64,000 bases of DNA, from NCBI GenBank assembly GCA_902522865.1, contig CABYXC010000005.1, forward strand, positions 25,679 to 89,678, written 5' to 3'. Position numbers and translations under genes: made by a program. Positions within the stretch are counted from its first letter, which is position 1. Every line of letters begins with the position of its first letter. This document shows, one piece after another, positions 43,541 through 52,423 of the stretch. Under the pieces are notes generated by a model, which was given only the letters and a program-made list of their open reading frames with translations, had not been told where the DNA came from and searched no databases. The stretch comes from an uncultured Alphaproteobacteria bacterium. GTDB taxonomy: Bacteria > Pseudomonadota > Alphaproteobacteria > HIMB59 > GCA-002718135.

Positions 43541-45140
43541 ATCAAAAGAACTCCTGCTTGAAATGAAAAATATCCATATTGATGGATTTTCAGATGAGAG
43601 ATGGCATAAAATTTTAAAAGGTGTAGATTTGACTTTACACAGAGGAGAAATACTAGGATTAATTGGAGAGAGTGGTGCCGGAAAATCTACTATGGGTAAA
43701 GCTGCAATGGGCTATACCCAACCAGGTTGTAAGATTATAAAGGGAGAAATTAATTTTAATGGCATAGACCTCGCTAAACTAACTGAATTTGAAAAGAGAA
43801 AAATTTGGGGAACTAAAATATCTTATGTTGCTCAATCAGCAGCAGCATCTTTTAATCCTGCTCATAGATTAATGGAGCAAACAATCAGTGCTGCTAATAG
43901 ATTAAAAATAAATCCAACGGATGTATTAAAAAAAGATGCGGTTCAACTTTATGAATCACTACAGCTTCCAGATGCGGAAAATATAGGAGATAGATACCCA
44001 CATCAAGTATCTGGAGGGCAACTACAAAGAATAATGACTGCAATGGCTATGTCCCCAAGACCAGAGTTAATTATATTTGATGAGCCCACAACAGCTTTAG
44101 ATGTAACAACTCAAGTTGAAGTATTATCTGCTATGAGATCTATAGTAGATAAATTTAATACAGCAGCAATTTATATTACTCATGATTTAGCCGTAGTTGC
44201 GCAAATGGCTGATAGAATAAAAGTTTTGCGATACGGTGAAGAAGTTGAAGAAGCTGAAACAAGAGACATGCTATCAAACCCAAAAGAAGAATACACCAAA
44301 TCTCTATGGTCAGTAAGATCACTGATCAAGCCTGAAGAAACAAATGAAGATTATATGTTGTCTATTAAAAATATTGATGCAGCATATGGCTCATCAAAGG
44401 TCTTACACAATGTTTCTATAGATATTCCTAAAGGTAAAACAGTAGCTATAGTTGGTGAAAGTGGATCAGGAAAATCAACAACAGCAAGAGTAATTACAGG
44501 CTTACTTCCTCAATTAAAAGGAGAAATAATTTTTGATGGAAAAAAATTGTCTCCAAAACTTGAGCAAAGGTCAAAAGAAGAATTAAGAAGAATTCAAATA
44601 ATTTTTCAAATGCCTGACACTGCAATGAATCCTCGTCAAACTGTTGATGAAATAATAGGAAGGCCAATAGAATTTTATCAAGGTATAAAAGGGAAAGAAA
44701 GAGAAGCAAAAGTTATTGAATTATTAAAAATGATTGAGCTAGATGAAACTTTTTTAGATAGATTACCATCTGAATTATCTGGAGGTCAAAAACAGAGAAT
44801 ATGTATTGCAAGAGCTTTAGCGGCTAACCCAGATTTAATTATTTGTGATGAAGTGACATCAGCGCTAGATCAAATTGTTCAAGAAGGAATATTAAAATTA
44901 CTCCAAAAATTACAAAAAGAGCTTGGTGTAACTTATATTTTTATTACTCATGATATAGCAACAGTTAAAGCAATCTCAGATGAAATAGTTGTTATGTATC
45001 AAGGTGAGGTAGTGGAACAGGGTTTGAAAAGTAAAATTTTAAATCCACCATATCCTGATTATACAGAACTTTTATTGTCTTCAGTACCAGAAATGGATCC
45101 TGATTGGCTAACCAATCTTCTGAATAAAAGATCTTCCTAG
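43527..45140 (+). CDS. ABC transporter ATPase with two nucleotide-binding domains (DppD-DppF fusion)
   Basis: Two complete ABC ATPase domains are joined in 537 residues. Domain 1 has Walker A GESGAGKST near 49-57, signature SGGQLQRI near 160 and Walker B LIIFDEPT. Domain 2 has Walker A GESGSGKST near 310-318, signature SGGQKQRI near 418 and LIICDEVTSALD. This corresponds to DppD and DppF in one chain, as in other tandem-ATPase peptide or glutathione importers. The domain-2 Walker B is followed by Val-Thr where Pro-Thr is usual, a common variant. It powers uptake together with the two permeases. Confidence 0.92.
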   Translation: MTLNKSKELLLEMKNIHIDGFSDERWHKILKGVDLTLHRGEILGLIGESGAGKSTMGKAAMGYTQPGCKIIKGEINFNGIDLAKLTEFEKRKIWGTKISYVAQSAAASFNPAHRLMEQTISAANRLKINPTDVLKKDAVQLYESLQLPDAENIGDRYPHQVSGGQLQRIMTAMAMSPRPELIIFDEPTTALDVTTQVEVLSAMRSIVDKFNTAAIYITHDLAVVAQMADRIKVLRYGEEVEEAETRDMLSNPKEEYTKSLWSVRSLIKPEETNEDYMLSIKNIDAAYGSSKVLHNVSIDIPKGKTVAIVGESGSGKSTTARVITGLLPQLKGEIIFDGKKLSPKLEQRSKEELRRIQIIFQMPDTAMNPRQTVDEIIGRPIEFYQGIKGKEREAKVIELLKMIELDETFLDRLPSELSGGQKQRICIARALAANPDLIICDEVTSALDQIVQEGILKLLQKLQKELGVTYIFITHDIATVKAISDEIVVMYQGEVVEQGLKSKILNPPYPDYTELLLSSVPEMDPDWLTNLLNKRSS

Positions 45141-45159
45141 TAAATCTATATTTTAAATA

Positions 45160-45426
45160 ATGAATATATTTAAATTTTTACTTAATTTTTTTTCTAGCAA
45201 AGAAAATAGAATAGATAATCTAGAGGCAAAAAATATAATGATAATTGAGAACAATTTTAATAAAGATAATTTAACATTGGGTTCTATTTACAAAGTAAAT
45301 CAAAATATAAAACTAAAAAATTTTAAAAATAAAATTCTTGAAGACAACTTAACAATAGTAGTTACTGACAATAAAGGTAAAACTATTGGATATATTTCTA
45401 AAAAAGAGATAGATAATATTCAATAA
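45160..45426 (+). CDS. Small protein of unknown function, weakly HIRAN-like
   Basis: This is an 88-residue protein with no signal peptide. Its C-terminal half (TIVVTDNKGKTIGYISKKEID, about 64-84) recalls the beta-strand pattern of HIRAN or CBS-type segments, in which a strand is followed by a Gly-turn and GYI. The resemblance is weak and I do not assign a function. Its place, 19 bases after the ATPase gene and directly abutting the SDR gene, and its coding-like composition argue that it is real and co-transcribed. Confidence 0.6.
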   Translation: MNIFKFLLNFFSSKENRIDNLEAKNIMIIENNFNKDNLTLGSIYKVNQNIKLKNFKNKILEDNLTIVVTDNKGKTIGYISKKEIDNIQ

Positions 45427-46209
45427 ATGAAAATAAATCTTAGTAAAAAAAATTATATTATTTCTGCTGGTGCAGATGGCTTAGGTTTTACTATAGCAAA
45501 TAAAATAATCAGTTCAGGTGGAAAAGTATATTTATCTGATATAAATAAATCAAAAATTGATAAAATAAATTTAAACAAAAAATATCGTAATAAAATATTT
45601 GCTAAACACTTAGACTGCACAAATCCAAAAGATATTAAAGAATATTTTAAGTCTCTATCTAACTTAAAAAAAATTGATGGATTAATAAATAATATAGGCA
45701 TTGCAGGACCTACAAAATATCTTCAAAATATTTCAATAGATGAATGGGATAACACGATTAAAACCAATTTAAGTTCACATTTTTATTTCACAAAATTTGC
45801 TATTCCATTTTTAAAAAATGCTAAAAAAGGATCTATTATTAATTTATCTTCAACTGCAGGATTATATGGTTTTGCTCAACGTTCACCATATGCATCAAGT
45901 AAATGGGCAGTAATTGGATTAACTAAAACATTAGCAGTTGAATTAGGAAAATTTAAAATACGTGTGAATGCAATTTGTCCTGGTTCTGTTAATGGCGATA
46001 GAATGGATAGGGTAATAAATGCAAAAGCTAAATTAATAAATTCTTCAAATAAAAAAGTAAGAAAAGAATTAGAGTCAATGGTTTCATTAAACACATTTGT
46101 AGAAAAAGAAGATATTGCATCAATGGCATTATTTTTATTGAGCGATGCTTCAGAAAATGTATCTGGTCAAATCATGACTGTTGATGGAAATACTGAAAGA
46201 ATGAATTAG
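45427..46209 (+). CDS. SDR-family oxidoreductase
   Basis: This classical short-chain dehydrogenase has 260 residues. The cofactor loop is SAGADGLGFTIA near 13-24, with alanine-glycine-alanine in place of the usual TGxxxG start. NNIGIAG near 88-94 and the catalytic set S (INLSSTAG), Y and K (PYASSKWA near 155-162) are present. LSDASENVSGQIMTVDGN is the family C-terminus. It overlaps the GMC gene by one base. I infer that it oxidises or reduces an intermediate of the locus; the substrate is unknown. Confidence 0.87.
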   Translation: MKINLSKKNYIISAGADGLGFTIANKIISSGGKVYLSDINKSKIDKINLNKKYRNKIFAKHLDCTNPKDIKEYFKSLSNLKKIDGLINNIGIAGPTKYLQNISIDEWDNTIKTNLSSHFYFTKFAIPFLKNAKKGSIINLSSTAGLYGFAQRSPYASSKWAVIGLTKTLAVELGKFKIRVNAICPGSVNGDRMDRVINAKAKLINSSNKKVRKELESMVSLNTFVEKEDIASMALFLLSDASENVSGQIMTVDGNTERMN

Positions 46210-47810
46210 TGGATAAAAACGCTGACTACATCATTGTTGGAGCAGGGTCAGCAGGTTGTGTTTTAGCTAACAGATTGTCTTCACAATCAAAGAATTCTGT
46301 AATTTTATTAGAAGCTGGCCCATCCAGTAAAACCTGGAAAGTTGATATGCCAAGTGCACTTCTATATGCAATGCATGACCCAAAATATAATTGGAAATAT
46401 TATACTGAGCCTGAGCCATTTCTAAATAATAGATCTTTATATTGTCCAAGAGGTAAAATGATCGGGGGATGCTCTTCGCATAACGGAATGGTTTTCGCTA
46501 GAGGTCATAAAGAGGATTTTGATAGATGGTCTTCAAGTGGTTTAACTAATTGGTCATATGAAAAAGTTTTACCTTTTTTTAAAAAATTAGAAACTTGGTC
46601 TCATTATAGTAATGTAAGAGGTAAAGAGGGGCCATTAAAAGTAAATAAATCAAACATAGATAAAAAATACCCTCTATTTAAAAAAGTTTTAGAAGCTGCA
46701 CAAGAAGCTGGATATAAAATATTTAATGACTCTAACAGTGTTGATAAGGAAGGTTTTGGAACTTTTGATGTAACAATAAACAAAGGTGTAAGACAAAGTG
46801 TTGCTAAGGCATATTTAGAGCCAATCCAAAATAGAAAAAATCTAAGAATAATAAATAATATTGATGTTAAAAAAATTCTTTTTAAAAATAAAACTGCAAT
46901 TGGTGTTGAAACGATTAAAAAAAATATAACCAATAATTATTTAGCCAATAAAGAAGTTATACTTTGTGCTGGTTCAATTAATTCACCAAAAATTCTTCAA
47001 TTATCCGGAATAGGTGATGAAACGTATCTTAAAAGCTTGGGAATAGAAGTAATTAATCATTTAGTTGGGGTGGGAGAAAATTTACAAGATCATTTAGAGA
47101 TGTATATTCAATATAAATCTAAAAAAAATGAAACATTACATTCTTTAGCAACAAATTTTCTATATCAAGCAATAGAAGGATCAAAATGGTTTTTATTTAA
47201 AAAAGGTAGGTTAGCAAACTCACACTTAGAGTTAGGAGGTTTTGTTAAATCTGACAAATCATATAATCACCCAAACCTACAATTTCATTTTTTTCCCTAC
47301 TTAGTTATTAATCATGGTTTAGAAAATCCTAATTTTGAAGCTTTTCAATTTCATGTTTGTCCAAATAGACCAAAAAGTAGGGGGTTTGTTAAAATTAAAA
47401 CAAATAACTATAAAGATTATCCTAAAATACAATTTAATTATCTTAAGCATGAAGACGATTTAAAACAAATGAGAGAAGGTGTAGGAATTGCTAAAAAAAT
47501 TTTGTCTCAAAAAGCACTTAAAGAATATGTTGGCACAGAAATTAGGCCTGGGAAGAATGTATCTAATCAAAATGAATTAGATGAAGTTATTAAAAATACA
47601 TCTGAATCTGCGTATCATCCGTCATGCACAAATAAAATGGGTGAGGACAAAACTTCAGTTGTAGATCAAGACCTAAGGGTTTATGGAATTCAAAATTTAA
47701 GGGTTATTGATGCTTCTGTAATGCCAGATATTGTTAGTGCTAATTTAAATGCAACAACTATTATGATAGCTGAAAAAGCTTACGACCAAATAAATAATAC
47801 CGTTGGTTAG
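46209..47810 (+). CDS. GMC-family FAD oxidoreductase (second paralogue)
   Basis: This 533-residue flavoprotein starts with GTG at 46209, within the stop codon of the SDR gene. It shows IIVGAGSAGCVLANRL near 7-22, MIGGCSSHNGMVFARG near 85-100, and GSINSPKILQLSGIG near 255-269. The catalytic histidine is in AYHPSCTNKMG near 475 and the partner asparagine in SANLNATT near 515. It is the last gene of the permease operon, so oxidation of an imported alcohol is a reasonable inference. A weak two-way terminator lies just after it. Confidence 0.88.
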   Translation: MDKNADYIIVGAGSAGCVLANRLSSQSKNSVILLEAGPSSKTWKVDMPSALLYAMHDPKYNWKYYTEPEPFLNNRSLYCPRGKMIGGCSSHNGMVFARGHKEDFDRWSSSGLTNWSYEKVLPFFKKLETWSHYSNVRGKEGPLKVNKSNIDKKYPLFKKVLEAAQEAGYKIFNDSNSVDKEGFGTFDVTINKGVRQSVAKAYLEPIQNRKNLRIINNIDVKKILFKNKTAIGVETIKKNITNNYLANKEVILCAGSINSPKILQLSGIGDETYLKSLGIEVINHLVGVGENLQDHLEMYIQYKSKKNETLHSLATNFLYQAIEGSKWFLFKKGRLANSHLELGGFVKSDKSYNHPNLQFHFFPYLVINHGLENPNFEAFQFHVCPNRPKSRGFVKIKTNNYKDYPKIQFNYLKHEDDLKQMREGVGIAKKILSQKALKEYVGTEIRPGKNVSNQNELDEVIKNTSESAYHPSCTNKMGEDKTSVVDQDLRVYGIQNLRVIDASVMPDIVSANLNATTIMIAEKAYDQINNTVG

Positions 47811-47819
47811 AGAGATAAA

Positions 47820-47836
47820 ATCTAATTTAATTAGAT
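47820..47836. terminator. Weak AT-rich hairpin between convergent genes, possibly bidirectional
   Basis: ATCTAA and TTAGAT flank a 5-base loop. On the plus strand CGTTTTTC follows; on the minus strand TTTTATC follows. The stem is short and AT-only, so termination is plausible but not secure. It contains the stop codon of the small minus-strand gene. Confidence 0.35.
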
Positions 47837-48010
47837 CGTTTTTCTTCTAAGAGTCCAACCGTATCTTTCGCTGTAGTATGCTTCGATACCATCAGCAAGA
47901 TTAAGGTCATAATTTGAGTCTATAGATCCCTCAAGAACCTTCTTCTCAATAGAACTCTGCTCTAGGCTTTCTTTTTGGTTATTTATATTTTCTATTAATT
48001 TACTATTCAT
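47831..48010 (-). CDS. Small protein of 59 residues, unknown function
   Basis: This frame fills an otherwise empty 308-base gap. It starts at ATG 48010 and encodes 59 residues. The N-terminal half is acidic and Gln/Glu/Asn-rich (NQKESLEQSSIEKK), and the C-terminus is aromatic and basic (EAYYSERYGWTLRRKTI). The third-position use and richer GC than the surrounding gap suggest real coding. I do not recognise a family. It is divergent from the ScfR regulator gene, and a TTTACAAA box lies 11 bases before its start, so it may be a regulated target. No Shine-Dalgarno is seen. Confidence 0.6.
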   Translation of the reverse strand: MNSKLIENINNQKESLEQSSIEKKVLEGSIDSNYDLNLADGIEAYYSERYGWTLRRKTI

Positions 48011-48020
48011 ATTTACTGAT

Positions 48021-48028
48021 TTTACAAA
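48021..48028. promoter_or_regulatory. TTTACAAA box near the small-protein gene (candidate ScfR site)
   Basis: This is the reverse complement of the TTTGTAAA boxes near the regulator start. RamB and PrpR of this regulator family bind TTTGCAAA-like sites, so these are candidate operators. Confidence 0.4.
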
Positions 48029-48102
48029 TACATAATAAAATAAAAAAAAACTAGAGTTTTTCTTAGTTTTAATGTAAAGAAAATTACTTTGAATTTATTA
48101 TT

Positions 48103-48119
48103 TTTGTAAATTTTGTAAA
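48103..48119. promoter_or_regulatory. Tandem TTTGTAAA boxes at the regulator start (candidate autoregulatory operator)
   Basis: TTTGTAAA occurs at 48103-48110 and 48112-48119, a 9-base direct repeat whose second copy overlaps the ATG. It leaves no room for a Shine-Dalgarno, so protein bound here would block both transcription and the start site. Confidence 0.45.
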
Positions 48120-49558
48120 TGAATATTGAATCTGACATAAATTTTGGCCCAAGGTTAAAAAAACAAAGGATAAGTAAAGGTTTTTCACAAGCTGAATTAT
48201 CAAAAACTATTGGCATATCTCCTAGTTATTTAAATTTAATTGAAAGTGGAAAAAGAAAAATACCACTTTCATTACTAATTAAAGCAGCTGATAAATTAGA
48301 ATTATCAATTAAAGACTTCTCAACAGAATCTAGCAAACGACTTCTTTCAGACGTAATGGATGTTTTAAGCAATGAGATTTTTGATGATTTAAAGATAACC
48401 AATCACGACACAAGTGACTTTATTGGTTCAAATCCTAACATAGCTAAAGCATTACTGACAATAAATGATTCTTTTAAAAGTTTTAAAGAAGATATGCAAA
48501 ATCGACTTGAAACGATGGATGTCAATGCAAATCAAATTGAAAAACCAACAAGACTTCCTGTAGAAATCGTTTCAGATATTCTTCAAGAAAATAAAAATTA
48601 CTTTCATGATTTAGAAGTAAGTTCTGAAAATCTAAGAAAAGAAATAGGTCTTGAAACTGGACCTAACATTGGTTCTGGATCTAAATTATCACTTTATCTT
48701 AAAGAAAAACATGGAATTGAAGTTAAAATAGTAACCATAAACGAAGATGAAAAAATAGTTAAAAGATTTGATGAAAGTTCAAAGATTTTTTATCTTTCTG
48801 AAATGTTAACTTATACATCAAGAAACTTTCATTTAGCATCACAAGTTGCTTATTTAGAGGCTAATGATGTTATCAATAAAGTTATTAAAGATAATAACGT
48901 CGAATCAGAAGAAGTAGAACCTTTGCTTAAACTATCTTTGCTAAATTATTATGCTGCTGCTTTTATGATGCCTTATAACGATTTTTTAAAGAGTGCTAAA
49001 TTACATAAATATGATGTAGAAATTTTGATGCATCATTATGCTTGTAGTTTTGAACAAGTTACACATAGATTAACAAATCTTCAAAGACCTGGAAACGAAG
49101 GAGTGCCATTTCATTTTTTAAAAACAGATATTGCTGGAAATGTCTCAAAGCGATTTTCTTTATCTGGTATTCATATACCAAGACATGGGGGTTCTTGTCC
49201 TAGATGGAATGTTTATACTGCTTTTTTAAATCCTGGAAAAATTCATCCTCAAATATCTAAAATGCCAGATGGACGAGTATATTTTTGTATCGCAAGAGCT
49301 TTTGAGAAAGGAATTGAAAAACATGGAATGCCTAAAAGCTTTGTTTCGATAGGTTTAGGTTGTGATATGAAATACGCTAAAGATCTAATTTATTCTGAAG
49401 GAATTGATCTAAATAATAAAAAATTACAAATGCCAATTGGAGTTTCTTGTAGGATATGTCCTAGAGTGGAATGTCAGCAAAGAGCTTTTCCTCCAATTGA
49501 TAAAGAACTTAAATTAGATATTAAATATAGAGGGACATCACCATACGTTACAATTTAG
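48119..49558 (+). CDS. ScfR-family regulator (XRE helix-turn-helix, ImmA/IrrE domain, C-terminal DUF2083)
   Basis: This 479-residue regulator of the short-chain fatty-acyl-CoA type (RamB, PrpR, MccR) has an XRE helix-turn-helix at 10-65 (KKQRISKGFSQAELSKTIGIS) and a central ImmA/IrrE-like domain near 180-300. In that domain the metallopeptidase HExxH is not evident. The C-terminal domain has HGGSCPRW near 360 and CRICPRVECQQRAF near 443-456; its cysteines could hold an iron-sulfur cluster, as reported for PrpR. Such proteins sense acyl-CoA and control glyoxylate or propionate genes. Here the only divergent gene is a 59-residue protein, so the target set is unclear. Confidence 0.85.
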   Translation: MNIESDINFGPRLKKQRISKGFSQAELSKTIGISPSYLNLIESGKRKIPLSLLIKAADKLELSIKDFSTESSKRLLSDVMDVLSNEIFDDLKITNHDTSDFIGSNPNIAKALLTINDSFKSFKEDMQNRLETMDVNANQIEKPTRLPVEIVSDILQENKNYFHDLEVSSENLRKEIGLETGPNIGSGSKLSLYLKEKHGIEVKIVTINEDEKIVKRFDESSKIFYLSEMLTYTSRNFHLASQVAYLEANDVINKVIKDNNVESEEVEPLLKLSLLNYYAAAFMMPYNDFLKSAKLHKYDVEILMHHYACSFEQVTHRLTNLQRPGNEGVPFHFLKTDIAGNVSKRFSLSGIHIPRHGGSCPRWNVYTAFLNPGKIHPQISKMPDGRVYFCIARAFEKGIEKHGMPKSFVSIGLGCDMKYAKDLIYSEGIDLNNKKLQMPIGVSCRICPRVECQQRAFPPIDKELKLDIKYRGTSPYVTI

Positions 49559-50566
49559 CTAAATTTTAACTAACATTTTACCTAAATTTTTACCATTCAG
49601 TAGATCTATAAATGCTTTTGGAGCATTTTCTATATTTTCATAAATTGTTTCTTTAAACTTTATTTTTCCTTCAGATAGCCAATTTCGCATATCAGTTTCA
49701 AAAGGCTCATTATCATTTTCATGATCAAAAATTAAAAAACCTTTTATAGTTAATCTTTTTACTAATACGTGAGCCATATTTTTTAGTCCAGCAGGTGCAG
49801 AAGTTGAATTCATTTGAGATATTCTTCCACAAATAATAATTCTTCCAAAATTTTTCATTCGAAAAATTGCAGACTCTAAAAAATCACCTCCTACATTATC
49901 AAAGTATAAGTCAAATCCTTCAGGACAAACTTCTTTTAAGTGAAGAACAAGGTTGTCAATTTTTTTATAATTAAATGCTACATCAACATTTAATTCATTT
50001 TTTAACCAATCAACTTTTTCATCTGATCCAGTACTAGCATATACTTTGCATCCTAAATTTTTTGCAATTTGACAAACTGTTGAACCAACACTTCCACCTG
50101 CTGAAGATACAAGAATACTTTGTCCCTTTTGTATATTCCCATGATTAAAAAGACCAATATATGCAGTTTGCCCTGTCATTCCTAGAGGCCCAAGATAAGT
50201 TTGCAATGGAAGATTGGAATTTTTTATTTTTTTTAAATCACCGCCTTTACAAACGAAGTTATCTCTCATTCCAAAATTACTGAAAACAACATCTCCTTCT
50301 TTAAATTGTGAATCTTTTGATTTTTGGACTGACCCAATTGCATAACCTTCCATTTCCTCGCCTAGTAAAAAGGGGGGCTTATAATTTTTACGTTCTGTCA
50401 TCCTTGCTCTCATATACGGATCAACAGATATCCATGAATTAAGAACATGAATATTATTTGTTTCATCTAATTCTAAAGTTTTAGATTTAATTTCAAAATC
50501 TTCTTCTTTAGGTAACCCAGTTGGTATATAATTTTTTAAAGCTACATATTTTGAGATTATTGTCAT
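49559..50566 (-). CDS. Zinc-free NADP-dependent medium-chain oxidoreductase (CurA/prostaglandin-reductase type)
   Basis: This 335-residue MDR protein lacks the zinc ligands of alcohol dehydrogenases. It has SWISVDPYMRARM near 46-58, a typical early motif of the leukotriene/prostaglandin reductase group, the nucleotide loop SSAGGSVGSTVCQIAKNLG near 153-171, and YFDNVGG near 222. Relatives reduce alpha,beta-unsaturated ketones or aldehydes with NADPH. It is the last of three minus-strand genes with carnitine dehydrogenase and BKACE upstream; a role in that pathway is not known, and detoxification is as likely. Confidence 0.85.
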   Translation of the reverse strand: MTIISKYVALKNYIPTGLPKEEDFEIKSKTLELDETNNIHVLNSWISVDPYMRARMTERKNYKPPFLLGEEMEGYAIGSVQKSKDSQFKEGDVVFSNFGMRDNFVCKGGDLKKIKNSNLPLQTYLGPLGMTGQTAYIGLFNHGNIQKGQSILVSSAGGSVGSTVCQIAKNLGCKVYASTGSDEKVDWLKNELNVDVAFNYKKIDNLVLHLKEVCPEGFDLYFDNVGGDFLESAIFRMKNFGRIIICGRISQMNSTSAPAGLKNMAHVLVKRLTIKGFLIFDHENDNEPFETDMRNWLSEGKIKFKETIYENIENAPKAFIDLLNGKNLGKMLVKI

Positions 50567-50568
50567 AA

Positions 50569-51489
50569 TTATAATTTATATTTTTTCTTTAATTCTAGCA
50601 AATCTATTAAGAAATTATCTCTTATGTTATTTAAATCTTTTATAGAATGATTCTTTGATTGTTTTTTTGTGCCTTTAATGATTTTTTCTTTAAGTTTTTT
50701 TGTTAGTTTTGGAGATTTGAGTTTAGTCCATGGAAGCTTCAATGCTGGTCCAAACTGATCTAGCATATGTTTCATACCCATTTCTCCTCCCGCTAAGTGA
50801 AATGTCAAAAAAGTTCCCATTAGAGCCCATCTCATACCAGGACCATAAGTTATTGCTTCATCCAAATCTTTTGTTGAAGCATATCCATCATTTATAATAT
50901 GTAAACCCTCTCTCCACAAAGCTTCTTGCAATCTATCAGATAAAAAGCCCGGTAATTCTTTTTCTACCAATAATGTTTTCATTTTAATTTTTTGATAAAA
51001 TTTTTTTGCTTTATTAAAATATAAATTTGTAGTTTTTTTACCTTTTACAATTTCAACCAAAGGGAGAATATATACAGGATTAAATGGATGAGCTATGATT
51101 AACCTTTTTGGATTAATACATTTTGATTGTAAATCTGATGGAAGTAAACCAGATGAACTTGAAGCAATTATTGAATTTGAGGGTGAATATTTACTTATAT
51201 TTTTTATAATATCTTTTTTTAAAGTTAATCGTTCGGGTACATTTTCCTGAATTAAATCTGCATTTTTTACTGCTTCTTCAATACTGTCTACAATTTCCAA
51301 ATTTTTGAAATTGATTTTTGTATTATATAATTTCTTTATAATTAAGTTTGTTCTTGTTATTTCTTCTTTTAGAAAATGTAATTGCTGAGAATTTTTATCA
51401 AATGCTTTGACTCTTATGCCATTAGCGAGAAATCTAAGTATCCAGCCAGTACCAATTACACCAGTTCCAATGACAGCAATATTTTTCAA
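50569..51489 (-). CDS. lcdH: L-carnitine dehydrogenase (3-hydroxyacyl-CoA-dehydrogenase fold)
   Basis: This 306-residue enzyme has the Rossmann loop IGTGVIGTGWILRFLANG near 7-24 and the segments QENVPERLTLK near 81, SSSSGLLPSDL near 109 and AHPFNPVY near 133, which match 3-hydroxyacyl-CoA dehydrogenases and carnitine 3-dehydrogenase. The neighbouring BKACE and thioesterase genes complete the known route L-carnitine to 3-dehydrocarnitine, then betainyl-CoA plus acetoacetate, then glycine betaine. I rely on that context for the carnitine assignment. It starts two bases before the BKACE stop. Confidence 0.8.
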   Translation of the reverse strand: MKNIAVIGTGVIGTGWILRFLANGIRVKAFDKNSQQLHFLKEEITRTNLIIKKLYNTKINFKNLEIVDSIEEAVKNADLIQENVPERLTLKKDIIKNISKYSPSNSIIASSSSGLLPSDLQSKCINPKRLIIAHPFNPVYILPLVEIVKGKKTTNLYFNKAKKFYQKIKMKTLLVEKELPGFLSDRLQEALWREGLHIINDGYASTKDLDEAITYGPGMRWALMGTFLTFHLAGGEMGMKHMLDQFGPALKLPWTKLKSPKLTKKLKEKIIKGTKKQSKNHSIKDLNNIRDNFLIDLLELKKKYKL

Positions 51490-51490
51490 A

Positions 51491-52381
51491 TTAGAAATGT
51501 TTTTTTAGTTTTAATTTTTCTCTTGTTTGTTGTGGTGATAAAATAGAAGCTCCCATATCTTCAACAATGCACCTTGCCTTTTCAACTAACTGTGCATTTG
51601 ATGCAAAAACTCCTTTCTTTAAATAAAGATTGTCTTCCAATCCTACACGAACATTTCCTCCTAAAATAACTGCTTGTGCAGCCATAGGCATTTGCGATCT
51701 TCCTATTCCAAATCCAGACCAAATACCTTCAGAAGGTACCATTTCAGCCATAGCTTTCATTGCGCTCGTTGTTGCAGGTGATCCCCAAGGTATACCAAGA
51801 CATATTTGATAAAAAGGAGGGCCGTCAATTAAGCCTTCTTTATAAAGTTGGTTAGCAAACCATAAATGACCCATTTCAAAAGCTTCCATTTCCGGTTTCA
51901 CACCAAGCTCCTGCATTTTTTTTGCTGCAGTTCTCAGTTGTATCGGTGTATGAATAAATGTCATATTTGAGTCACCAAAATTTAATGATCCGCAGTCTAA
52001 AGTACAAATTTCAGGTAATAACTCTTCAACATGTTCTAATCTGCTTAATGCATCGATCATATCTGTATTTGCTCCCACTGGATTTAAAGGATCTTTACCG
52101 GTTCCTACTTCAAAATCACCACCCATGCCTGTTGTAAAATTTAAAACTACATCAGTATCAGAAGAACGAATTCTGTCTGCTACTTCTTTATAATAATTTA
52201 AATTTCTAGAAGGTTTGCCATCAGGTTCCCTTACATGTACGTGAGCTATTGCTGCGCCTGCTTTAGCTGCTTCAATTGAAGCATCAGCAATTTGTTTTGG
52301 TGTTATAGGTAATTCAGGATGTTTACCTGCTGTATCTCCAGATCCAGTTACCGCACATGAAATTATTACTTCATTATTCAT
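51491..52381 (-). CDS. Beta-keto acid cleavage enzyme (BKACE), likely 3-dehydrocarnitine cleavage
   Basis: This 296-residue TIM-barrel zinc enzyme is of the DUF849/BKACE family. [19 protein letters not shown] near 46-64 carries the zinc histidines, and [10 protein letters not shown] near 126 and EMEAFEMGH near 162-170 carry catalytic residues. It uses acetyl-CoA to split a beta-keto acid. With carnitine dehydrogenase downstream and a hot-dog thioesterase divergent, the substrate is most likely 3-dehydrocarnitine. Start ATG 52381 is 42 bases from the divergent thioesterase start. Confidence 0.83.
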   Translation of the reverse strand: MNNEVIISCAVTGSGDTAGKHPELPITPKQIADASIEAAKAGAAIAHVHVREPDGKPSRNLNYYKEVADRIRSSDTDVVLNFTTGMGGDFEVGTGKDPLNPVGANTDMIDALSRLEHVEELLPEICTLDCGSLNFGDSNMTFIHTPIQLRTAAKKMQELGVKPEMEAFEMGHLWFANQLYKEGLIDGPPFYQICLGIPWGSPATTSAMKAMAEMVPSEGIWSGFGIGRSQMPMAAQAVILGGNVRVGLEDNLYLKKGVFASNAQLVEKARCIVEDMGASILSPQQTREKLKLKKHF

Positions 52382-52423
52382 TATTTTAAACTACTATATT
52401 TTTTGAATTAATAAAGAAAAACA

